Part shown: positions 13,443-20,500 of the stretch, one piece after another
Position numbering within the stretch: position 1 is the stretch's first letter
Layout of the letters: every line of letters starts with the position of its first letter
Assembly (NCBI GenBank): GCA_023256515.1
Contig: JAGDYD010000017.1
Span: 1-38,454 of the forward strand
Direction: 5' to 3'
DNA: 38,454 nt
DNA from: Microcaldota archaeon
Lineage (GTDB): Archaea; Micrarchaeota; Micrarchaeia; Micrarchaeales; CABMGC01
Notes under the pieces: generated by a model
What the model was told of the DNA's origin: nothing
The model's database searches: none
The model's input: only the letters and a program-made list of their open reading frames with translations
Position numbers and translations under genes: made by a program

Positions 13443-14753
13443 TTGAAATTAAAATTCTACGGTGCTGCCCATGAAGTTGGGCGCAGCTGCATCCTAGTTG
13501 AAAGTGGCAATACAAAAGTTCTTTTGGATTGTGGCGTAAAATTGGGAGAGAAAGAGGAATATCCTCTAATAAGCGATGAAGAGCTAAAGAATATAGATGC
13601 AATAATAATAACGCATGCGCATCTTGACCATGTTGGCTATGTGCCTCATGTTTTTTCTACAGGCTGGACTGGGCATGTATACTCTACAAAGCCAACCTTT
13701 GAATTATCTAATGTGCTTATAAGCGATTATATAAGAATATCTAATCCTAGCAACATAACTAAAGAAGGGCTTGCGCGCATGCAAAGGGGCTTCAAACTCA
13801 TGGAGTACCATAAGGAGTTCCAAATAAAAGACATTAAAGTAAGGCTGATACCTGCTGGACATATACTGGGCAGTGCGCTTATAGAGATAAGTGCAGAAGG
13901 GAAGAAGCTCATATATACTGGAGATATAAACCTAAGGAAAACAAGGCTTCTAGATTCTGCGCATATAGAGCATCTGCATGGAGAGATATTGCTTACAGAG
14001 AGCACATATGGCGGCGACAATGACTCATTTCCTCCAGAAAGGGAGCAGCTTAGCAAGATGCTTCAGAGCATAAAAGAGACAATACAGAAAGGAGGCAAGA
14101 TAATAATACCAAGCTTTGCTGTTGGAAGGGCCCAAGAAGTCCTTTTCATATTAGATGATTATATAAGATCTGGGCTTTTGCCTAAAGTGCCGATATATGT
14201 AGATGGCATGATAAACAAGGCTATGAGGATACACAGGCACAATGTCATATACTGCAGGGATGAGCTCCAAAAGAGGATACTTATGAGCGAAGATGATCCT
14301 TTCAAAAGTAAGAATTTCCATATAATAGATACCAAGAAAAGCAGGAGCAGGGCAATAAACGAGCAGGAAGCAGGAATAATAGTTACAACAAGTGGGATGA
14401 TGACAGGAGGTCCTGTAATGAAATATGTGGAAAGGCTTGGAGGCGATCCAAACAACAAGCTTATACTTGTTGGCTACCAGGCAGAAGGGACCCCAGGAAG
14501 GGCTCTTGCAGAAGGAGCCAAGGAATTAGAGATAAATGGCAAGAAAGTAGAAATAAAGATGGCTGTTGAGCTTTATCATTTATCAGCCCATGCTGATAGG
14601 CCTCAGCTTCAGAAGCTTGTAAGCAGCATAATAGGCTTGAAGAAAGTGTTTGTAATTCACGGAGAAGAGGGCAAAAGCGAGCAGTTTGCACGCTATTTAT
14701 CAAGCAAATATGAAGCATATGTGCCAAAGCTTGAAGAAGAATTTATTGTGTAA
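13443..14753 (+). CDS. Beta-CASP ribonuclease, aCPSF2-type
   Basis: This metallo-beta-lactamase-fold nuclease of the CPSF73/RNase J superfamily acts on RNA 3' or 5' ends. Motif 2 is HAHLDH at residues 58-63; later ligands appear in 'AGHILGSA', 'YTGDIN' and the terminal 'VIHGEEGK'. The beta-CASP motifs are visible, including 'IIIPSFAVGRAQE' and 'ELYHLSAHAD'. At 436 residues it lacks the N-terminal KH domains of aCPSF1, so it belongs to the shorter aCPSF2 type. Translation starts at TTG 13443, seven bases after AAAGGTG. It is the last gene of the run starting with the GT4 gene. The biochemical class is clear; whether it is mainly an endo- or exonuclease is not. Confidence 0.92.
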   Translation: MKLKFYGAAHEVGRSCILVESGNTKVLLDCGVKLGEKEEYPLISDEELKNIDAIIITHAHLDHVGYVPHVFSTGWTGHVYSTKPTFELSNVLISDYIRISNPSNITKEGLARMQRGFKLMEYHKEFQIKDIKVRLIPAGHILGSALIEISAEGKKLIYTGDINLRKTRLLDSAHIEHLHGEILLTESTYGGDNDSFPPEREQLSKMLQSIKETIQKGGKIIIPSFAVGRAQEVLFILDDYIRSGLLPKVPIYVDGMINKAMRIHRHNVIYCRDELQKRILMSEDDPFKSKNFHIIDTKKSRSRAINEQEAGIIVTTSGMMTGGPVMKYVERLGGDPNNKLILVGYQAEGTPGRALAEGAKELEINGKKVEIKMAVELYHLSAHADRPQLQKLVSSIIGLKKVFVIHGEEGKSEQFARYLSSKYEAYVPKLEEEFIV

Positions 14754-14765
14754 AAGGCTAAGTGA

Positions 14766-14846
14766 TAGGTTTTTATATATTTTCTAATATAATATCTTAA
14801 AGCTTGTTTTCCCGCAAGCACTGCAATTTTGCAGGAGGGGTGTTTT
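14766..14846 (+). promoter_or_regulatory. Promoter and structured leader of the uL1-uL10-uL12 operon
   Basis: GTTTTTATATATTTTC at about 14767-14782 is a strong TATA element. The predicted leader (about 14800-14846) contains two adjacent hairpins: GCTTG...CAAGC (about 14803-14820) and CTGCA-ATTT-TGCAG (about 14821-14834). The second sits directly against the Shine-Dalgarno AGGAGGGGTG at 14833-14842. Archaeal and bacterial uL1 genes are often autoregulated by uL1 binding to their own leader, so this is a candidate control site. I do not see a clear copy of the 23S uL1-binding motif. Confidence 0.5.
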
Positions 14847-15482
14847 ATGCTAGAGGATAAGTTTGAGGAATTTTCAAAATTCCTTTCAGAGGAAAAAGGC
14901 AAAAGAAAGTTCAAGCAGAGCGTTGAGCTGGCAATAAACTTCAAAGGAATTGATTTTTCCAAGCAGGATAATAGGCTAAACATGGAGATAATACTGCCAT
15001 ATAGCAAAGGCAAAGTGGGAAAAGCAGCTATATTTGCAACAGATAGGAATTTCATAACAAAAGCTCAGCAGCTTGGAGTAGAGGTTTTAGATGGCACAAA
15101 GATAGATTCTATAGCAAACGACAAGGAAAAGCTAAATTCACTTCTCAATTATGAGCTTCTTTCGCAGCCAAACCTGATGCCTGAGATAGCAAAGAAGCTT
15201 GGTCAATTCTTGGGCCCTAGGAATAAAATGCCAAAGCCAGTATTCAGCCCAGAAGAGCTTGAGAAGTTTGTATCCAACATTTCAAAAAGGATAACAATAA
15301 AGAGCAAAGGAAGGTTCTTGCCTACAGTCCATTGTGTGGTGGGAAGCGAAGACATGAAACCTGAAGAGATATTTGAGAACATAAAAGAAGTAATAAACAA
15401 CATATCAAAGAAAGTAAGTCCAAACCATCTTAAATCAATTTATGTTAAGCTTAGCATGAGCAAGCCTTTGAGGCTATTGTAG
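14847..15482 (+). CDS. rpl1: 50S ribosomal protein uL1
   Basis: The 211-residue product matches uL1, a two-domain protein of the L1 stalk that helps release deacylated tRNA. Conserved signatures are 'DVELAI'-type residues near the N-terminus (here SVELAINFKG), 'LGPRNKMPKPV' (about residues 127-137) and the C-terminal 'SIYVKLSMSKPLRL'. I place the start at ATG 14847, four bases after AGGAGGGGTG, the strongest Shine-Dalgarno site in the window; the frame is open to a TTG at 14829 that falls inside the upstream hairpin. It is the first gene of a uL1-uL10-uL12 unit. Confidence 0.96.
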   Translation: MLEDKFEEFSKFLSEEKGKRKFKQSVELAINFKGIDFSKQDNRLNMEIILPYSKGKVGKAAIFATDRNFITKAQQLGVEVLDGTKIDSIANDKEKLNSLLNYELLSQPNLMPEIAKKLGQFLGPRNKMPKPVFSPEELEKFVSNISKRITIKSKGRFLPTVHCVVGSEDMKPEEIFENIKEVINNISKKVSPNHLKSIYVKLSMSKPLRLL

Positions 15483-15490
15483 TGATTTTT

Positions 15491-16330
15491 ATGCCTATGC
15501 TGAAAAAAGAGAAGATAGAGCTTGTAAATAAGATTAAAGAAGAGCTTAAGGAGTATAAGACAGTAGGCGTTATGCCTATTGACTCAATACCTGACAGGCT
15601 GCTTCAAAAAGTAAGAAATTCAATGAGGGAAGAAACAAAAATAATATTTGCAAGGAAGAATCTTTTGCTAAAGGCTCTTGAATCCTCTCCAGAATTATCA
15701 AAGCTTTCACAATATGTTTCAGGCAATACTGTACTTGTTTTGTCAAATAAGGATCCTATTGAGCTTTATAATGAGATTAAATCAAACAAGCTAAAGTTAG
15801 CTGCTAAGCCAAATCAGATAGCTCCCAATGACATAGTTGTAGAGGCTGGGGAAACAAGCATACCTCCAGGCCAAGGAGTTACAGACCTTAAGGCTGCAGG
15901 AATAGATGTACAGATACAAAAAGGCAAGGTGGTAATATCAAAAAGCAAAGTGCTTGTGCCTAAAGGCTCCAAAATATCTGTAGCTGTTTCAAAGGCTTTA
16001 AGGATGCTTGACATATTGCCTTTTGAGGTTGCTCCAGAGCTTGCAGGAGCAGTATATGAAAATATCTTGTTTACAAAAGAAGTGTTTAGCATAAACAGAG
16101 AAAGCGTAATGAGAGACATAGCAATAGCTTTTGCACAGGCATACAACCTTACAATAGAAGCTGGCTATGTTACAGAATACAATGTAAATGCACTGATAAG
16201 GAAAGCATATCTCTCTGCTTTGGGCCTTGGACTTGCAGCAAACATATATGAGCCTGAAGTGGTGGAGAAGCTTTTAGCAAAAGCTGTTGCAGAAGCCCTT
16301 AATATAAAGCTTAGCGCTAATGTTGAATGA
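15491..16330 (+). CDS. rpl10: 50S ribosomal protein uL10 (P0), short C-terminus
   Basis: The product (about 280 residues) is the acidic stalk base protein that binds 23S rRNA with uL11 and carries uL12 dimers. The RNA-binding N-terminal half is normal ('VGVMPIDSIPDRLLQKVRNS', then 'TKIIFARKNLLLKALE'), and the archaeal insertion domain follows ('DIVVEAGETSIPPGQGV'). The helical spine for uL12 is present ('VVEKLLAKAVAEALNIK'), but the protein stops soon after. It lacks the Glu/Lys-rich hinge and the terminal 'GLxxLFG' peptide that archaeal uL10 usually shares with uL12. The ATG at 15491 is preferred to the GTG at 15482, which overlaps the uL1 stop. uL12 follows after 18 bases. Confidence 0.94.
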   Translation: MPMLKKEKIELVNKIKEELKEYKTVGVMPIDSIPDRLLQKVRNSMREETKIIFARKNLLLKALESSPELSKLSQYVSGNTVLVLSNKDPIELYNEIKSNKLKLAAKPNQIAPNDIVVEAGETSIPPGQGVTDLKAAGIDVQIQKGKVVISKSKVLVPKGSKISVAVSKALRMLDILPFEVAPELAGAVYENILFTKEVFSINRESVMRDIAIAFAQAYNLTIEAGYVTEYNVNALIRKAYLSALGLGLAANIYEPEVVEKLLAKAVAEALNIKLSANVE

Positions 16331-16348
16331 TTTAAGAGGTGAAAAGAG

Positions 16349-16651
16349 ATGGAATATATATATGCTGCACTTTTGCTTGATGCAGCTGGAAAAGAGATAA
16401 ACGAGAAAGACCTCATGGAAGTAGTAAAGGCTGCTGGAATACAGCCAGACGAAGCAAGGGCAAAGGCTGTAGTTGCATCATTAAAAGGAGTAAACATAAA
16501 AGAGATAATAAAGAATGCACAGAACATACAAGTAGCTCCTCAAGGTGCACCTCAGCAGCAAGAGGCAAAGAAGGAAGAAAAGAAAGAGGAGAAGGAAGAA
16601 AAGAAGAGTGAAGAAGAAGCTGCTGGCGGACTAGCTAGCCTCTTTGGCTGA
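16349..16651 (+). CDS. rpl12: 50S ribosomal protein P1/uL12 (archaeal type)
   Basis: The 100-residue product has the typical archaeal P1 layout: an N-terminal dimerisation domain beginning '[17 protein letters not shown]', an Ala/Gln hinge, a Lys/Glu-rich stretch (about residues 72-92) and the conserved end 'GGLASLFG' that recruits translation GTPases. AGAGGTGA lies eight bases before the ATG, one of the best ribosome-binding sites in the window, as expected for a protein needed in several copies per ribosome. It is the third gene of the uL1-uL10-uL12 unit; tldD follows after three bases. Confidence 0.96.
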   Translation: MEYIYAALLLDAAGKEINEKDLMEVVKAAGIQPDEARAKAVVASLKGVNIKEIIKNAQNIQVAPQGAPQQQEAKKEEKKEEKEEKKSEEEAAGGLASLFG

Positions 16652-16654
16652 CCT

Positions 16655-18046
16655 ATGCAAGAATATGAGGGGATTGCAGATTATGCAATCTCCTACGGTC
16701 TCAAGCAAGGCTTTGATTACGTAGAGGCTTATCTAGAGTCTGGAGGGTCTTTTTCCTATTCAAGGAAGCAAGGCAATCCAAATAGTTCTTACAAATCAAA
16801 ATATTCTGGCATAAGGCTAAGGCTAATAAAGAAGGGGAGCCTCTATACTTATTCTACAAACATCATAAGCAAAGAAAGGATAAAAGAAGCCTTCAAATTT
16901 TCAGGATTCAAGGGAGAAAAAGTAGGTCTCTCTGAAGAAAAAGCAGAAAAATACAGCTATAAGGTAAAAGAAAGGATAAAGGTAGAAGATTCTTATGAAA
17001 GCGCAGTAAAGGATGTAGAAGAGCTTGACAAGTCTTTGAATGGATTAGCATATAGATCTATTAGCATAAGCTTGGGAAAATACGAAAACCTTTTTGTAAA
17101 TTCAGAAGGTAGCAGGGTATATAGCGAGATACCTTATATCTCATCTTTTATACTAATTATAGTAAAAGATGCAAATGACAGCAGGCAAAAGCTAATACAG
17201 CTAGGCAATACTGGTGGTTATGAGGTTTTCAAATGGGAAGAGATAAGAGATAATATTGAGGAAGAAATAAATTCTCTCAAAAAGGTTTTGAAAGAAGGAA
17301 TAAGCCTTAGTAAATCTCAAATTAATGGTATAAAGAACGTAGTCGCTTCTTCAGAGATAATTGGTATAGCAGTTCATGAAAGCATTGGGCATCCGCTTGA
17401 AGCAGATAGGGTTTTTGGAAGAGAAGCAGCACAGGCAGGCACAAGCTATCTAATGCCTAGTAATCTAGGCTTGAAGATAGGAAGTAAAGAGGTAAATATA
17501 TTCGATGATCCAACAATAAAAAATTCTTATGGCTTCTTCTTATACGATGAAGAAGGTGTAAAAGCAAGGAAAAAGCAATTAGTAAAAAAAGGCATTCAAA
17601 ATGAGCTTTTGCTGAATAGAGAGTATGCTAAAGCATTAGGCACAAAAAGCAACGCTTCTTCAAGAAGCGATTTTTACTCAAACGAGCCAATAATAAGAAT
17701 GTCGAATACATACCTTGAAAAAGGCAAAGCTGATTTTGAAGAATTGATAAGCGAGGCAAAGAATGGGATTTACATAAAGAGTTTTACTGAATGGAATATA
17801 GATGATACAAGGAGCTTTGCAAGGTATCAGGGCAATGAGGCTTATATAATAAAAAATGGAGATATAGAAAAGCCTGTTAAGAACTACAAGCTTGAAAAGT
17901 CTACCTTTGATTTTTGGAGCTCAGTTTATCTGCTTGGGAATGATTTCAATTTGTATGCAGGCACATGTGGCAAAGGCGAGCCGCAGCAAGGCGTACCAGT
18001 AATGCACGGAGGCCCATCTGCCTTGCTCAAATTCGGTGGTAAATAA
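16655..18046 (+). CDS. tldD: TldD-type metalloprotease
   Basis: The 463-residue product is a TldD-family zinc peptidase. The metal-binding motif HESIGH is at residues 241-246, in the context 'AVHESIGHPLEADRVFG'. The family's C-terminal Cys ligand is about residue 438 in 'TCGKGEPQQGVPV', followed by the conserved 'HGGP'. TldD pairs with TldE; in bacteria the complex degrades unfolded peptides and matures certain modified peptides, while the archaeal substrate is unknown. It begins three bases after the uL12 stop and overlaps tldE by one base (TAATG), so it is expressed with the stalk proteins and its partner. Confidence 0.95.
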   Translation: MQEYEGIADYAISYGLKQGFDYVEAYLESGGSFSYSRKQGNPNSSYKSKYSGIRLRLIKKGSLYTYSTNIISKERIKEAFKFSGFKGEKVGLSEEKAEKYSYKVKERIKVEDSYESAVKDVEELDKSLNGLAYRSISISLGKYENLFVNSEGSRVYSEIPYISSFILIIVKDANDSRQKLIQLGNTGGYEVFKWEEIRDNIEEEINSLKKVLKEGISLSKSQINGIKNVVASSEIIGIAVHESIGHPLEADRVFGREAAQAGTSYLMPSNLGLKIGSKEVNIFDDPTIKNSYGFFLYDEEGVKARKKQLVKKGIQNELLLNREYAKALGTKSNASSRSDFYSNEPIIRMSNTYLEKGKADFEELISEAKNGIYIKSFTEWNIDDTRSFARYQGNEAYIIKNGDIEKPVKNYKLEKSTFDFWSSVYLLGNDFNLYAGTCGKGEPQQGVPVMHGGPSALLKFGGK

Positions 18047-19371
18047 TGGAGCCCTCAGACATATTGAAGATCTTAAAGGATGAAGGCTTTGATGAAGCAG
18101 TGGTCTCAACTTCTTCTACTAGGTCTATATACATCAAGATAGCAAATTCAAAAGTTGATTCAATAGTTGAGAAAAAGAATGAGCGCGGAAGGCTCTTTGT
18201 AAGCAAAGAGAAGAAGGTTGCATTCTCGAATATAGAAAGACCAGACAAGCAAAGCATAAAGCTTGCTATACTAAATTTAAAGCAGGCAATAAATATTGCT
18301 GAGCCTAAGCCTGATTATTATGGGATAGCAGAAGGCCCATTTAAATACAGGTCTAATTTTATTTTTGACAAAAAGATATCAGAGATAAGCATAGAGGAAG
18401 CATCTGAAATAGCGAACCAAGCAATAAGCGAGTTTGATGTAGAAAATATTGCAGGAACTTTGCACCTTTCCAGCTATACTTATTCAATAGCTACTACAAA
18501 AAGAGTTGAAGCCTCTACTATGGGCACAGAGGCGAGGCTCTCTCTAAGAATATTCAAAAACGGCTTCTCGATGCAAGATTATATAGCAAGCAGGCAATTA
18601 AAAGAGATAGATGTATCTAAAATAAAAAACAGCATAAGCATGCTGGAATATACTAATGACACTGGCAAGGTAAAAAGTGGAAAATACGACATAATATATA
18701 TGAGAAGCCCAGCAGGCCTGCTCTTTTCTAATGTAAACGATATGGCTTGCATAGACAGTGTAGAAATGGGTAGCTTTTTGTCTAACAAACTTGGTGATAA
18801 AATTGCAAACAGAGATTTAAGCATATATGATGATGGCTCAATAGAAAGTGGAATAGACTCTTCGCCTTTTGATGAAGAGGGCTACCCCACTCAAAGAACC
18901 CCAATAATAAAAAATGGCATATTGAAAAGCTACCTGCACAATTATTCTACAGCAAAGAAATATAATACAAAGAGCACAGGAAATGCTGGATTGGTTAATC
19001 CTAGCCCGAATACAATGGTGCTCTATCATAGAAAAAAGAAGAGTCTTGAAAAACTAATTTCAAGCATAGACAAAGGTATTATAGTTACAAATACTTGGTA
19101 TACAAGATTCAGCAACTATCTTAAGGGCGATTTCTCCACAGTGCCCAGAGACTTGGCAATATATGTAGAAAAAGGTTCGCCTAAATTTGTTATAAAGAAC
19201 CTCGGTTCAAGTTTTGGCATAGGTATAAGGATAAGTGATAATATTTTAAGGATGCTTGAAAAAACAACTTCTGTTGTTAACGATACTACTCAATCAACAT
19301 CTTGGGATTCTGATAGCTATTATTATACTCCAAGCGTACTTGTGGAAGAAGTAAATATTTCAACAGTATAG
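18046..19371 (+). CDS. tldE: TldE (PmbA)-type partner of TldD
   Basis: The 441-residue product has the same overall fold as TldD but no HExxxH motif, which identifies it as the non-catalytic TldE/PmbA subunit. Conserved features are the N-terminal ferredoxin-like half ('EAVVSTSSTRSIYIKIANSK') and the C-terminal 'SPFDEEGYPTQRTPIIKNG' segment that forms part of the active-site chamber. It also has the late 'YTRFSNYLKGDFS' block. It is translationally coupled to tldD. A T-rich tract after the stop (AGTTTTTATATTTATTAT) is both a plausible terminator and the promoter region of the ferredoxin gene. Confidence 0.92.
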   Translation: MEPSDILKILKDEGFDEAVVSTSSTRSIYIKIANSKVDSIVEKKNERGRLFVSKEKKVAFSNIERPDKQSIKLAILNLKQAINIAEPKPDYYGIAEGPFKYRSNFIFDKKISEISIEEASEIANQAISEFDVENIAGTLHLSSYTYSIATTKRVEASTMGTEARLSLRIFKNGFSMQDYIASRQLKEIDVSKIKNSISMLEYTNDTGKVKSGKYDIIYMRSPAGLLFSNVNDMACIDSVEMGSFLSNKLGDKIANRDLSIYDDGSIESGIDSSPFDEEGYPTQRTPIIKNGILKSYLHNYSTAKKYNTKSTGNAGLVNPSPNTMVLYHRKKKSLEKLISSIDKGIIVTNTWYTRFSNYLKGDFSTVPRDLAIYVEKGSPKFVIKNLGSSFGIGIRISDNILRMLEKTTSVVNDTTQSTSWDSDSYYYTPSVLVEEVNISTV

Positions 19372-19419
19372 TTTTTATATTTATTATAGCCATTTTTACT
19401 GTAAAATCCTGGTGATTTC

Positions 19420-19776
19420 TTGAAAGTTTGGGTAGATAAGACAAAGTGTACAGGATGCGCTCATTGCCATGATGTATGCCCTGTAGCAGTTTTCGAGATG
19501 AAAGACAGGACTGCAAATGATGTAAATAGTGATGTAGCGCCTCCAGAACAGCAATGGAATGGAAAGATAAACCCAGAAGTATATGCAAAGTGGAAGGATG
19601 TGCAAGACGGGCATCGTCATTTTGCAGATAAATATGAAAACGGGAGCGGTGGCTTGTCAGTCGCGGTAAATGGCGAAGCATGCATACTATGCCAAGCATG
19701 CTTGATAGAATGCGAAGGAGAGTGCATAACAATAGTCGACGATACTGGCTCTGAATATCATTCAATATACAAGTAA
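19420..19776 (+). CDS. Two-cluster 4Fe-4S ferredoxin-like protein with long spacer
   Basis: The 118-residue product carries two complete four-Cys motifs: Cys10, 13, 16 and 20 (CTGCAHCHDVCP) and Cys88, 91, 94 and 98 (CILCQACLIEC). Between them is an unusually long, charged spacer of about 67 residues. The second motif lacks the usual Pro after its last Cys. It probably transfers electrons, but no oxidoreductase gene adjoins it. Translation starts at TTG 19420, four bases after GGTGA. A TATA-like TTTTTATATTTATT at about 19372-19385 lies upstream. Confidence 0.85.
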   Translation: MKVWVDKTKCTGCAHCHDVCPVAVFEMKDRTANDVNSDVAPPEQQWNGKINPEVYAKWKDVQDGHRHFADKYENGSGGLSVAVNGEACILCQACLIECEGECITIVDDTGSEYHSIYK

Positions 19777-19791
19777 TAATTTCTTTTATTT

Positions 19792-20496
19792 TTACTGCTT
19801 CTTGTTTTGTATCAAATTCTTGTTCTGAATGTAGCCATTTATAAATATCTCTGAAGATAGTTTAAATCTAGAGACGCTATGCAAGAAAACCCTGCCTTTC
19901 CCTTCAAATTTTGCAAGGAATAAGCCTACACCTCCAAATAGAGCTGTTCTTATATTATCTACAAATCTTATCTTATAGCTTAGCGTAGAATCGAATCCTG
20001 CTATATGCCCAGGCTCTACCTCCAATGCTTTTGTTCCGTCAAGGTCATATTCTATCATATCTCCAACAGTATGTATGAATACAGTACCAGATCCTTCAAA
20101 CTTCTGTAGTATAAGGCCAGCTCCTCCGAAAAACGCAGCACCTATGCTTACTGTTTGCATTGTGAATTTTACAGAATCTTGCGCAGCTAGAAAAGCATAA
20201 TGCTCTGCTATAAAGGCTTCACCATCGTCAATATCTATAGCCTTTATCTTTCCAGGCATAACGCCAGACATAGAAACTACTCCAGGGGAATCTTTTGCAT
20301 AAAACTCTGTAAGCAGAGCTGTTGCACCAGTTATCTTTCTTTCTATTGCGCCAATAACTCCCCCCACAAGCCTTGGGGTCATCACCACATTCTCGCTTTT
20401 ACTCAAAAGTTTGCCAGAATCTCCATATACTTTTTCTCCTTGGTCAAGCCCTATATCTAAAGACTGCATAGAGTTGCCAATTATGCTATATTTCAT
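19792..20496 (-). CDS. AIM24/TIGR00266-family protein
   Basis: The 234-residue product belongs to the AIM24 beta-sandwich family. It has repeated glycine-rich turns such as 'FFGGAGLILQKFEGSGTVF' and 'LFGGVGLFLAKFEGKGRVF' (about residues 124-142 and 189-207) and the segment 'PGHIAGFDSTLSYKIRF' between them. The two quoted blocks are clearly repeats of each other. The function is not established; the family occurs widely in Bacteria and Archaea. It starts four bases after the gatE stop, with GTGATT as ribosome-binding site, so it is the third gene of a gatD-gatE-AIM24 unit. Confidence 0.85.
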   Translation of the reverse strand: MKYSIIGNSMQSLDIGLDQGEKVYGDSGKLLSKSENVVMTPRLVGGVIGAIERKITGATALLTEFYAKDSPGVVSMSGVMPGKIKAIDIDDGEAFIAEHYAFLAAQDSVKFTMQTVSIGAAFFGGAGLILQKFEGSGTVFIHTVGDMIEYDLDGTKALEVEPGHIAGFDSTLSYKIRFVDNIRTALFGGVGLFLAKFEGKGRVFLHSVSRFKLSSEIFINGYIQNKNLIQNKKQ

Positions 20497-20500
20497 TTAA

